DNA of 15,590 bases from Christiangramia sp. (GTDB lineage: Bacteria > Bacteroidota > Bacteroidia > Flavobacteriales > Flavobacteriaceae): contig JAHELO010000004.1 in assembly GCA_024644145.1 (NCBI GenBank), forward strand, positions 1 to 15,590. Reading direction: 5' to 3'. The translations under genes and the position numbers were made by a program. Each line of letters begins with the position of its first letter. Positions within the stretch are counted from its first letter, which is position 1. This document shows, in pieces, positions 7,279 to 13,574 of the stretch. The notes under the pieces are model-generated. The model had not been told where the DNA came from. It ran no database searches and saw only the letters and a program-made list of their open reading frames with translations.

Positions 7279-7626
7279 TTACTTGTCACTTTCTTTATCG
7301 TCATCTTTTTCCAGCCAGTTCCCGTCCTGATCTATATAGACCTTTTCAGTCTCTCCCTGAATATCTAATTTTAATTTATAAACTTTGGTCTCACCCTTCA
7401 TTTTTACCCATGCGCCAGTTGGAATTGCTCCATTATAATCTGTCGCCAGTGCATCATGCACTGCCTGAGGTAATTCAGTAACTTCAACACTTGCGAATTC
7501 GTCATGTTCCACCTCCATTTCTACTTCAGTCTCTATTTCTTCAACTTCTTCTTCCTGAGCTTGCATGTTTTGTGTTGCAAAAAACATAGCTCCCATCGTC
7601 ATCATACTTAAAGCAAATTTTTTCAT
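7279..7626 (-). CDS. Small secreted acidic PepSY-like protein
   Basis: The 115-residue protein has a signal peptide (MKKFALSMMTMGAMFFATQN, cleavage expected after MQA at about 23). A strongly acidic stretch follows (about 24-43, mostly Glu). A single folded module (about 47-106) has the pattern ELPQAVHDAL...VYKLKLDIQGE...VYIDQDGNWLE. This pattern of a helix and then two strands ending in (Y/F)-x-D-x-(D/G)-G-N is typical of PepSY-like (DUF2874-type) periplasmic proteins of Bacteroidetes, whose function is not established. The C-terminus is again charged. It appears monocistronic, with long non-coding DNA on both sides and terminators downstream. No recognisable promoter motif was found upstream. 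Secretion is well supported; the family call is moderate and no specific role is claimed. Confidence 0.75.
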   Translation of the reverse strand: MKKFALSMMTMGAMFFATQNMQAQEEEVEEIETEVEMEVEHDEFASVEVTELPQAVHDALATDYNGAIPTGAWVKMKGETKVYKLKLDIQGETEKVYIDQDGNWLEKDDDKESDK

Positions 7627-7869
7627 AATGAATAGTTTTATTGATCTTGTGGTTTTTCGATCATATTGTTATAGCATATGTAATAGAATAATTATGCCAT
7701 TTTCACCAGATTAACTTCAATACTAATAAAACCTAGGGAAATCTTTTTTCACCCTGTTTTATTCACAAAATATTATGTAGAATTCTACGCTTCCTGATTC
7801 CAAAACTGGGGAATCACCACCTCATATTTTTAATATTTAAGACCGAAGGACGGAGAGGTACATAAACAG

Positions 7870-7894
7870 AAAAGGCCCCAATAAGGAGCCTTTT
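7870..7894. terminator. Bidirectional terminator-like hairpin
   Basis: AAAAGGC (7870-7876) pairs with GCCTTTT (7888-7894). An inner CC/GG pair past one mismatch leaves an AATAA loop. The A/T flanks give a short T-tail in both directions. It lies downstream of the ArfB operon on the minus strand and may be a back-up terminator for it. Confidence 0.5.
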
Positions 7895-8051
7895 CAATCC
7901 GAAAATCTAAATTATAAAATAGAATAAATCTGTTAGTTACTAATCTATTCCATTCCCAATACTAACCTACTTAATACATTGTAAAAACCATACCATTAGC
8001 ACAAAAGACTGGAAAAACAGCCTGAAAACCTGAAAAACAGCAGTATGGATT

Positions 8052-8105
8052 AAAAAAAACTAATATTTCTGTCTGGAATTCCACAAAAAATATGTGGAGC
8101 AGACA
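8052..8105 (-). terminator. Probable terminator of the thiamine-binding protein-to-ArfB operon
   Basis: On the minus strand TGTCTG (8100-8105) pairs with CAGACA (8070-8075) and TCCAC (8094-8098) pairs with GTGGA (8080-8084), with a small asymmetric internal loop and a T-rich loop. Eight T (8052-8059) follow 10 nt later. It starts 30 nt after the arfB stop codon. The gap between stem and T-run is longer than usual. Confidence 0.5.
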
Positions 8106-8134
8106 TCACATTTGAGTAAAAAATCCCCAACTTT

Positions 8135-8536
8135 TTATTTTAAAGGATCTTTCCTACTGGCCTTGATCTCAGACTTTTTCTTTTTGGAATTCAGCCGTTT
8201 TAATTTAGAGGCTTTTGTAGGCTTTGTTTTTTTTCTGGGTTTCGGTCTCTTTAAAGCTGATTTGATCTCAGACAGAAAATTTTGAAGCAACAAATCTTTA
8301 TTGGTATGCTGGCTTCGTGATTCTTCATTGCTCATCTTCAGAATCCCATCCACATTGATTCTTCCCGCAAGTTTTTTAAAAATCCGTTTTTTTTCCTCTT
8401 CATTCAGCGCCTGGGAACCAGCAACATCAAAACCAAGCTCCACCTTCGTGGCGGTTTTATTCGCATGCTGCCCTCCGGGCCCCGAGCTTCTTACAGCTTT
8501 AAAATCTGGTTCGGTTAGAATAAGACCTTCATCCAT
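8135..8536 (-). CDS. arfB: Alternative ribosome-rescue factor, peptidyl-tRNA hydrolase ArfB (YaeJ)
   Basis: The protein frees stalled ribosomes lacking a stop codon in the A site by hydrolysing peptidyl-tRNA. Its 133 residues match the family length. The class-I release-factor catalytic motif is present as SSGPGGQHANK (17-27, GGQ at 21-23). After a short alpha/beta domain comes the long Lys/Arg-rich tail (about 95-133, including RPKPRKKTKPTKASKLKRL) that in ArfB occupies the empty mRNA channel. No codon-recognition domain is present, which separates it from RF1, RF2 and PrfH. It is the last gene of the operon, starting 1 nt after the DUF4301 stop codon, so its translation is likely coupled. 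Its job has no clear link to vitamin salvage; co-transcription may be incidental. Confidence 0.93.
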   Translation of the reverse strand: MDEGLILTEPDFKAVRSSGPGGQHANKTATKVELGFDVAGSQALNEEEKKRIFKKLAGRINVDGILKMSNEESRSQHTNKDLLLQNFLSEIKSALKRPKPRKKTKPTKASKLKRLNSKKKKSEIKASRKDPLK

Positions 8537-8537
8537 T

Positions 8538-10076
8538 TTATCTTGGCTGGTGAGACTCTTTTAAAAGATCTGACACCGTTTTCACCGGATTGAAAGTTTC
8601 TACCGGTACCTCAACAAAAACAGTATTCCATTTGGCCATCCCGCCATTCCATAATCCCGGGCGCTCTAATGCCTTTAATGGCTTGCCATCTTTAGTCTTA
8701 TCTGCAATAAAACTCATGTCTTCATCTACGTATTCGTGGAGATCATACGATCTTCCCTTATGATCTTTCAGGCTGCAAACAATATCTACCGGATTAAAAT
8801 GGGTAGCTTCCCTGGCAATTTTAGACTGTTCAGGGTTCTCGTTATCTATCTGGGCTCCTTCAATAATCTGTAAAGAAATCTCTCCGTCCTGGTCTTTTAC
8901 AAGGAATGGACCACCACCGGGCTCTCCCTCATTCTTTACCATCCCGCAAACCCTAAGAGGGCGATGTAATTTATCTTTAAGATTTTCTGCTGAAGGCTTA
9001 CCTGTAGAAATACTCTTCAGGAAAAGTTCATTCTCAAGAAACTGCTGAATTTCATGTAATTTATCTGCAGAAGGCTGTCCCTCCTCCAGTTCTTCTAAAT
9101 ATTCATAGATCTTATTTTGGATCCTGAGAAGTTTCCCTCCAAGCATTTTCTTATGATCTGCAACTAACTGAACATTATCTTCAGTCACTACATTATCTAT
9201 ATTTTTTACAAAAACTATCTGTTCATCTAATTGGTTCAGATTATCGATAAGTGCCCCATGTCCGCCGGGTCTAAAAAACAGGTCATTATCTTCAGTTCTG
9301 AATGGTTCAAAATTTTCGTCTACGGCAATAGTATCTGTTCTGGGGTCCTGGTATGAATAGGCAATCTCAAATTTCACTCCGGTTTTTTCCTCCATTCTTT
9401 CCTGAATTTCATTCCACTCTGCCTGGAACTTTTCCTTGTCTCCTTTAGCAACCGTGAAATGTAATTTCGCTACACCATCCACCTCTAGGTACTTTGCCGC
9501 TTCGAACAGATGTTCTTCAAAAGCGGTGGCAACATGAGCGTCATATTTATGGAAAGGCACTAATCCTTTGGGGAGATTACTAAGAAACAACCCGTCTGCT
9601 TCAAGGATCGTCTTTACCAGAATTTTATGCTGGATATCATGGGAGAGCTCTTCAAAATCCTTGTTATTTTTTTTCGCCTTTTCTAAAGCACGATCATAGA
9701 AGGGAAGTTTTTCAAAATGATTAAAAAACTTTCTTAGATCTGCATCCCCGGTTCCATCTAAATATTCTCTTAATTCATGTTTTTCAGGATTGAAGTCATC
9801 TGCAAAATTATGCAAAGCCTTGAACATGCGGGAAGCTGCACCAGATGCAGGCACAAATTTTAAAATGGAATGCTTATTTTTTTCGGAAGAATAATAGTTA
9901 ATCAATTCCTTTTTTTCTGCCAGCTCAATTTTACTAATTCCGTTATTAATGGTCGCGGCCTCGGTGATATTTACTTTTATATTTCCTCTTTTAAAGATCC
10001 CTATCTGCTCTTCCACCTCTTTTGTTGAAAGTCCCTTTTCTTCAATTTGTAAAATATCCTTTTCACTAAATTTCAC
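8538..10076 (-). CDS. DUF4301 protein, possible UDP-sugar-pyrophosphorylase-like nucleotidyltransferase
   Basis: The 512-residue protein matches the DUF4301 family, found mainly in Bacteroidetes at about this length. No function is established. Visible motifs are a Gly/Arg loop PASGAASRMFKAL (76-88), QDPRTDTIAVD (243-253), RPGGHGAL (269-276) and FVKNIDNVV (289-297). Their order and spacing resemble the UDPGP/UAP pyrophosphorylase core: a nucleotide-binding loop GxGxRM, a PxGNGG substrate loop, then a vxNVDN metal-binding strand. A GT-A-type nucleotidyltransferase fold is therefore proposed; this is inference. Later conserved blocks include HFNPVD (426-431) and ERPGLWNGGMAKWNTVF (471-487). The start is GTG at 10076; no in-frame ATG precedes the first conserved block, and family members begin at this point. 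It overlaps the upstream kinase gene by 11 bp and is followed 1 nt later by arfB. Confidence 0.85.
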   Translation of the reverse strand: MKFSEKDILQIEEKGLSTKEVEEQIGIFKRGNIKVNITEAATINNGISKIELAEKKELINYYSSEKNKHSILKFVPASGAASRMFKALHNFADDFNPEKHELREYLDGTGDADLRKFFNHFEKLPFYDRALEKAKKNNKDFEELSHDIQHKILVKTILEADGLFLSNLPKGLVPFHKYDAHVATAFEEHLFEAAKYLEVDGVAKLHFTVAKGDKEKFQAEWNEIQERMEEKTGVKFEIAYSYQDPRTDTIAVDENFEPFRTEDNDLFFRPGGHGALIDNLNQLDEQIVFVKNIDNVVTEDNVQLVADHKKMLGGKLLRIQNKIYEYLEELEEGQPSADKLHEIQQFLENELFLKSISTGKPSAENLKDKLHRPLRVCGMVKNEGEPGGGPFLVKDQDGEISLQIIEGAQIDNENPEQSKIAREATHFNPVDIVCSLKDHKGRSYDLHEYVDEDMSFIADKTKDGKPLKALERPGLWNGGMAKWNTVFVEVPVETFNPVKTVSDLLKESHQPR

Positions 10077-10644
10077 GATTCCTGTTTTTTATTAGTTGGT
10101 CAATTTTTTTCACTGCTTCTTTTAAACGCGTTTCCCGGTCTCCTTTCAATATGAAATAAGGTCTATTGTACTGTTCAAGAGCGTGTTGAAATCTTTGGAA
10201 CATTCCCTCACGATCATGAGGCTTATCCCTTAAATCATCGGGAGTCCAGGGCACATCAATATACGTTAAAAAGTAGAGATGGTAATGGTTGTTTAACGCA
10301 TGTTTAAGAAGTTTCGGGTCGCAATAACCCTCATAATAAGCTTCAGAATAAACCTTAAGCTCCAGCAGGTCTGTATCGCAAATAAGAAGCTCATCTGCCT
10401 TTTGTGCCAGCCGGTTTTCTGTCTGCATTTGCCCCTGGGCGATGGGAATAACATCCCGTGGTTCACAAATGCGTTTTTCATTATCCCATACCTCCTGCAA
10501 GTATTCCCGCATATATTCCTTAACCATAGGCGCATTGTAGTACGCTGAAAGATCTTCAGAGAGGGTGGTTTTCCCTGTAGATTCAGGCCCGAAAAGGACA
10601 ATTTTTATACAGGTCGCAGGTCGTTGCGCAAGTTTTTCTTCCAT
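10066..10644 (-). CDS. NadR-like P-loop kinase (ribosylnicotinamide-kinase-type, substrate uncertain)
   Basis: The 192-residue protein is a stand-alone version of the kinase domain found at the C-terminus of NadR. It has Walker A GPESTGKTT (19-27), EYMREYL (43-49), a catalytic-type acidic pair in CDTD (89-92), and a VPWTPDDLR...DR segment matching the NadR lid region (TPWxxDGLR). There is no adenylyltransferase domain and no helix-turn-helix. NadR-type domains phosphorylate nicotinamide riboside with ATP. Here the gene overlaps the PnuC-type transporter gene by 40 bp, so the enzyme most likely phosphorylates whatever that transporter brings in. The thiamine-binding protein gene two places upstream raises thiamin as an alternative substrate. 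The ATG at 10644 gives a non-conserved N-terminal tail of about 12 residues before the first strand. Confidence 0.85.
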   Translation of the reverse strand: MEEKLAQRPATCIKIVLFGPESTGKTTLSEDLSAYYNAPMVKEYMREYLQEVWDNEKRICEPRDVIPIAQGQMQTENRLAQKADELLICDTDLLELKVYSEAYYEGYCDPKLLKHALNNHYHLYFLTYIDVPWTPDDLRDKPHDREGMFQRFQHALEQYNRPYFILKGDRETRLKEAVKKIDQLIKNRNREI

Positions 10645-11237
10645 GCTTTATAGCCATAAACCGCAATGATGGTGAATACCAGGTATTGCAGACTGGTAAA
10701 GGTAAGACCTTTATAAAAATAAAGCGGAACCGAGATGATATCACCCACAATCCAGTAGATCCAGTTCTCAATCTTTCGTTTGGCCATTAACCACATGCCT
10801 ACAAAAAATATCCCGGTAGTGATCGTATCTACGTAAGCCGTCCAGTTATTCCATTTATCAAAATACTCATACACACCAAACACGAAGATTAGTGTGCCCA
10901 GAAAAATAAATACAGATTGAAACTGTTCTTTCCTTGTGGTGCTTGTAATTGGAGTGAAATGGGTTGCATCTATTTTTCTGGTCCAGATATACCAGCCATA
11001 AATACTCATTGCAAAATAGTAAGCATTTATCATCATATCCCCAAGCAATTCCCATTGCCATAAGAGATACACGAAGATCATGGTACTCACAATCCCAGTA
11101 GGATATACCAGGATATTATTCTGTTTAGAATACCATACAGACAGAAAACCAAAGATCACCGCTATGATCTCCAGAATTACAAAAAGGATCGGGTAATCCT
11201 GGTACTGATCAAAGAAAAAATCAAAAATCGGCTGCAT
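10605..11237 (-). CDS. PnuC-family vitamin transporter (PnuT- or PnuC-like)
   Basis: This is an inner-membrane transporter of 210 residues with about seven hydrophobic segments, as expected for the family. The family signature is clear: IAVIFGFLSVWYSKQNNILV (29-48) and NAYYFAMSIYGWYIWTRK, with the aromatic-rich helix typical of PnuC. PnuC proteins move vitamins by facilitated diffusion: nicotinamide riboside (PnuC), thiamin (PnuT) or riboflavin (PnuX), with later phosphorylation trapping the substrate. The gene overlaps the thiamine-binding protein gene by 17 bp and the kinase gene by 40 bp, so translation of the three is coupled. The thiamine-binding neighbour, and a TPP-regulated receptor gene 8 kb away, favour thiamin. 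The NadR-like kinase favours nicotinamide riboside. Specificity cannot be read from sequence here. Confidence 0.9.
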   Translation of the reverse strand: MQPIFDFFFDQYQDYPILFVILEIIAVIFGFLSVWYSKQNNILVYPTGIVSTMIFVYLLWQWELLGDMMINAYYFAMSIYGWYIWTRKIDATHFTPITSTTRKEQFQSVFIFLGTLIFVFGVYEYFDKWNNWTAYVDTITTGIFFVGMWLMAKRKIENWIYWIVGDIISVPLYFYKGLTFTSLQYLVFTIIAVYGYKAWKKNLRNDLRPV

Positions 11238-11481
11238 AGTCGCTACGGTCAGATTTCACGATCTTTACATATATAAGTCCGCGCTCTATGGCTTCGAATG
11301 TATTTTTGATCTCTTTATTTAACAGGCTCATCACCTCATCATATTCGCCGTAGACCTGGGTACTTAACGGATTTTCTTTTACGGTGAGTCCAGAATCTCT
11401 CATTTTTTTTATGAAATTAATGATCGCCGGTTCATAGTCATCCTGGATCGGCGTAAGAGTGAGTTCTACTGAAATGTTCAT
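11221..11481 (-). CDS. Thiamine-binding protein, MTH1187/YkoF family (DUF77)
   Basis: This is a small cytoplasmic ferredoxin-like-fold protein, 86 residues from the ATG at 11481. Family marks are the first strand ISVELTLTPIQDD, a helix, SGLTVKENPLSTQVYGEYDEVM (two strands around the conserved NP-x-S/T-T-x-x-x-G motif), and the last strand YVKIVKSDRSDY. Members such as YkoF bind thiamin or its pyrimidine part and occur with thiamin genes; the exact role of single-domain members is unclear. The frame extends to a TTG at 11502, but that codon lies within a -7 promoter element and the extra residues are not family-like, so the ATG is preferred. It is the first gene of the overlapping operon that continues with the PnuC-type transporter, kinase, DUF4301 and ArfB. 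No THI box was found upstream. Confidence 0.9.
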   Translation of the reverse strand: MNISVELTLTPIQDDYEPAIINFIKKMRDSGLTVKENPLSTQVYGEYDEVMSLLNKEIKNTFEAIERGLIYVKIVKSDRSDYAADF

Positions 11482-11499
11482 TGGGTTCTGTTTTCCAAC

Positions 11500-11507
11500 C
11501 AAAGTTA
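11500..11507 (-). promoter_or_regulatory. -7 element (TAACTTTG) of the thiamine-binding protein operon
   Basis: The minus strand carries TAACTTTG, an exact TAnnTTTG match, 18 nt before the ATG at 11481. The implied 5' leader is only about 10-15 nt, too short for a riboswitch. A -33 TTG at normal spacing is not obvious. Confidence 0.45.
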
Positions 11508-11558
11508 GCCATTCTCAAAACTTTCAGAAAGACAATTGATAAATACTAAAGAATTCGG

Positions 11559-11945
11559 TTATTCCATCGAATGGATCCCGATCATGTTCCCTTCAGTATC
11601 CTGGGCAAGGCTAATAAATCCATATTCCCCAATAGACATTTTTGGCCTGATCAACTTTCCTCCGGCATCTTCTACGCGAGCCTGCTCTACACTGCAATCT
11701 TCGCTGCTGAAATAAACCAGCGTGCTGTTTCCGCCGGCTTCCATGCCCTCTACATGCACAATGGCCCCGGAAGCTTTTCCTTTGGATTCCATATTATCGG
11801 GAAACGCTAACATTTTTAATCCCGAATCCTCGGGGCTTTCAAGTTCAGTGAACTCAGTTTTAAAAACCTTTTCATAGAAAGATTTGGCTCGATTTAAGTC
11901 GTTTACATAGATTTCAAACCAAACGACCGGATTTTCAACTTTCAT
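11559..11945 (-). CDS. VOC-family (glyoxalase/bleomycin-resistance-like) protein
   Basis: This is a cytoplasmic protein of 128 residues built from two beta-alpha-beta-beta-beta repeats. The first opens with VVWFEIYVNDLNRAKSFYEKVF (7-28), the classic VOC start in which Phe-Tyr pack in the helix. The second contains STLVYFSSEDCSVEQARVEDAGGKLI and ends with GFISLAQDTEGNMIGIHS, the usual last strands (D-T/P-E-G-N-x-I/F-G). Glu11 and a Glu near residue 119 are at positions that often bind metal, but true glyoxalase I ligands cannot be confirmed. Many such small proteins have no known substrate. It is transcribed alone, between the thiamine-binding protein operon and the GGGP synthase gene. No recognisable promoter motif was found upstream. 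Confidence 0.88.
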   Translation of the reverse strand: MKVENPVVWFEIYVNDLNRAKSFYEKVFKTEFTELESPEDSGLKMLAFPDNMESKGKASGAIVHVEGMEAGGNSTLVYFSSEDCSVEQARVEDAGGKLIRPKMSIGEYGFISLAQDTEGNMIGIHSME

Positions 11946-12146
11946 AACTTATTGATTTACAGTTATACACTCCTAAGTTAAAACTCTTAACCCGGTTTTT
12001 CATCCTATTGATGTAAAATACTAAATGCGCCTTAACTGCGCTCAGGCGGAAAAATCCTGGATACTGAAGAAGTGGGAAAATTTCATGTTCTATACTACGG
12101 TCCCACTACCACCAAAGCGACTTCTAATTTATGTTAGAGATGAATT

Positions 12147-12863
12147 TTAATTCTGAAAGGTATCTTCCTCAAATGCGGTTCCTATTACAACCAGATCTGC
12201 GCCGGCTTCATACGCATTCTGAAGCTGTGTGAAACTGCGAATTCCCCCACCAACTATCAGTGGAATTTCCAACACATCGCTTACGGCCATGATGATTTCA
12301 GGGGACACCGGAATTCTGGCTCCGCTACCGGCTTCCAGATAAATAAGTTTTTTACCTGAATACTGTCCCGCCAGGGCAGTATTCACTATCTGATCAATTT
12401 CCTCCTGTGCCAAGGGCCTGGTATTACTAACCTTTTGTACTGAAGTCTCTTTGCCACCATCAATAAGAATATAGCCGGTCGGGATAATTTCCAATGTGGT
12501 ATTTCTAATCTTTTCGACCGATCGTACCTGTTGTTCAATTAAGAACTCAGGGTTCCTCCCGGAAATCAGGCTTAAAAAAAGCAAGGCATCTGCATGCGGA
12601 GAGATCTGGCTGTGATCACCAGGAAAAAGGATTACCGGCAAACCGGTCACATTCTTTAAAGCCTTGATAACCTCACAGGTTCTACCCTCCTCTACGGTGC
12701 TGCCTCCCACAAAAATATGAGTTGTATCTTTCGGTAATTTCTGGATAAATCCGGCGACCCCGGTTTCCTGAAATTTATCAGGGTCTATAAGTACTGCTAG
12801 CATTTTGCGCTTCAGGTTCGCTGCTCGTAGAATTCCTTCCAGATGCCTTTCAATCTCGATCAC
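12147..12863 (-). CDS. Geranylgeranylglyceryl-phosphate synthase family protein (GGGPS/PcrB-like)
   Basis: This is a TIM-barrel prenyltransferase of 238 residues that forms an ether bond between sn-glycerol-1-phosphate and a long polyprenyl diphosphate. Signatures are LIDPDK (25-30), FVGGST (strand 2), LIYLEAGSGA (phosphate- and glycerol-side loop) and LIVGGGIRS...AGADLVVIGTAF (standard C-terminal phosphate-binding loops). Family knowledge: the Bacteroidetes enzymes form a separate group, and a Flavobacterium member makes geranylgeranylglyceryl phosphate in vitro, but the final cellular product is unknown. The start is GTG at 12863, which shares its G with the upstream stop (TAGTG). The next in-frame ATG (Met21) would cut into the first strand. 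It is co-transcribed with the phosphopantetheinyl transferase gene, a pairing that does not by itself explain its role. Confidence 0.92.
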   Translation of the reverse strand: MIEIERHLEGILRAANLKRKMLAVLIDPDKFQETGVAGFIQKLPKDTTHIFVGGSTVEEGRTCEVIKALKNVTGLPVILFPGDHSQISPHADALLFLSLISGRNPEFLIEQQVRSVEKIRNTTLEIIPTGYILIDGGKETSVQKVSNTRPLAQEEIDQIVNTALAGQYSGKKLIYLEAGSGARIPVSPEIIMAVSDVLEIPLIVGGGIRSFTQLQNAYEAGADLVVIGTAFEEDTFQN

Positions 12864-13510
12864 TAAGCTCTGGGTTTAGAATTACCCGGCATGGCAAATA
12901 CACAGGTAAAGTTTTCAAACTCCAGGAAATTGACATCAAACCAGTCATCTATCCCATTATATCGCACATGCGTAGTGGTTTCAGAATCATCAAAATCAAA
13001 ATCGGTCACATTGATGTGCTGTAGAAATCCAATTCCAGGCTGAGCAAGAATCTTATACACCGATTCTTTTGCGCCCCAGACAATGGTAAGTTTTCTAATT
13101 AAAGCCTCTTCATTTGCCAGGGTATGGTATTCATCAAGCGGAGTGAATTTGTTGGCGATCTTTAGGATTTTTTCGCGCTGCTTTTCGATGTCAATGCCCA
13201 CATCCTTATCACTAATAATGATTCCCGTGAAATTAAAGGAATGAGTAATAGAAATATATTTGTCATCCTTTAGATGCGGTTTCCCGTGATCATCATAATA
13301 AAGATCATGATCTGTATAACCAGCCTCTGCAAGTAAATGCCTGATGCTCATGAAACCGCGGCGGTGAATTTCAGATTTCATCCCATCCACTCTTTTTCTG
13401 CAATGTTCAGTTAACTCTACTCCCTTAGAAAGCCATTCCAATGATTCTTCCACCTTCCAAATGAAGACTTTAGTACGTTCGTCAACTGTTATTGTTTTAA
13501 AAAGAGGCAT
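12863..13510 (-). CDS. 4'-phosphopantetheinyl transferase, Sfp-type
   Basis: This cytoplasmic enzyme transfers phosphopantetheine from CoA to a conserved Ser of acyl- or peptidyl-carrier proteins. The chosen ATG at 13510 gives 215 residues, the normal length for the two-half Sfp type. The frame reaches a TTG at 13564, but that extra N-terminus is not family-like and runs into the promoter region. Motifs are GKPHL (76-80), ISITHS (86-91), VGIDIE (104-109, Mg-binding Asp107 and Glu109) and WGAKESVYK (145-153, with Glu149). Only general carrier-protein activation can be inferred; no fatty-acid, polyketide or peptide synthase gene is nearby. The stop overlaps the GGGP synthase start by 1 nt. It is divergent from ahcY, with overlapping promoter regions. 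Confidence 0.92.
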   Translation of the reverse strand: MPLFKTITVDERTKVFIWKVEESLEWLSKGVELTEHCRKRVDGMKSEIHRRGFMSIRHLLAEAGYTDHDLYYDDHGKPHLKDDKYISITHSFNFTGIIISDKDVGIDIEKQREKILKIANKFTPLDEYHTLANEEALIRKLTIVWGAKESVYKILAQPGIGFLQHINVTDFDFDDSETTTHVRYNGIDDWFDVNFLEFENFTCVFAMPGNSKPRA

Positions 13511-13530
13511 AAAATTTCTAAGCTTTTCCT

Positions 13531-13538
13531 TATTTTTG
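13531..13538 (+). promoter_or_regulatory. -7 element (TATTTTTG) of ahcY
   Basis: TATTTTTG matches TAnnTTTG 36 nt upstream of the ahcY ATG at 13575. A -33 TTG is not clear. Confidence 0.45.
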
Positions 13539-13561
13539 CAAGCACAAAAATTGCTAATATT

Positions 13562-13569
13562 CAAATATA
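13562..13569 (-). promoter_or_regulatory. -7 element (TATATTTG) of the phosphopantetheinyl transferase gene
   Basis: The minus strand carries TATATTTG, an exact TAnnTTTG match, 51 nt upstream of the ATG at 13510. It lies 23 bp from the opposing ahcY -7 element, so the two promoters overlap and may compete. Confidence 0.4.
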
Positions 13570-13574
13570 ATAAT

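Larger units (their letters stand above)
7627..8134. other. 508-bp gene-free stretch
   Basis: No coding frame with a plausible start or family match was seen on either strand. It contains a 12-bp palindrome (7777-7788, centred on GAATTC), a 7-bp hairpin TGATTCC/GGAATCA (7795-7816) and the two terminator-like hairpins listed separately. The base composition is strongly A+T-rich, especially at 7900-8070. The PepSY-like gene promoter should lie at its left end, but no exact TAnnTTTG was found there. Confidence 0.5.

Noticed and set aside
7777..7788. 12-bp palindrome GTAGAATTCTAC as an operator
   Set aside because: It is a single copy with no nearby promoter match, about 150 bp from the closest gene start. 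Chance palindromes of this size are plausible in A+T-rich DNA.
12028..12048. Inverted repeat CGCCT/AGGCG with an 11-nt loop
   Set aside because: The stem is only 5 bp, there is no T-run in a useful direction, and such repeats are expected by chance.
12036..12137. Short plus-strand frame of about 33 codons (LRSGGKILDTEE...) between the VOC and GGGPS genes
   Set aside because: It has no start codon at its beginning, no recognised family and a stop just upstream. It could be a gene remnant, but nothing supports this beyond a protein-like composition.
13511..13564. TTG-started N-terminal extension of the phosphopantetheinyl transferase
   Set aside because: The extra residues are not family-like, and the extension covers the overlapping promoter region of two divergent genes.
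13461..13574. 38-residue N-terminal extension of S-adenosylhomocysteine hydrolase
   Set aside because: It lies over the start of the divergent gene and the ahcY -7 element. The ATG at 13575 matches the usual N-terminus of the enzyme.
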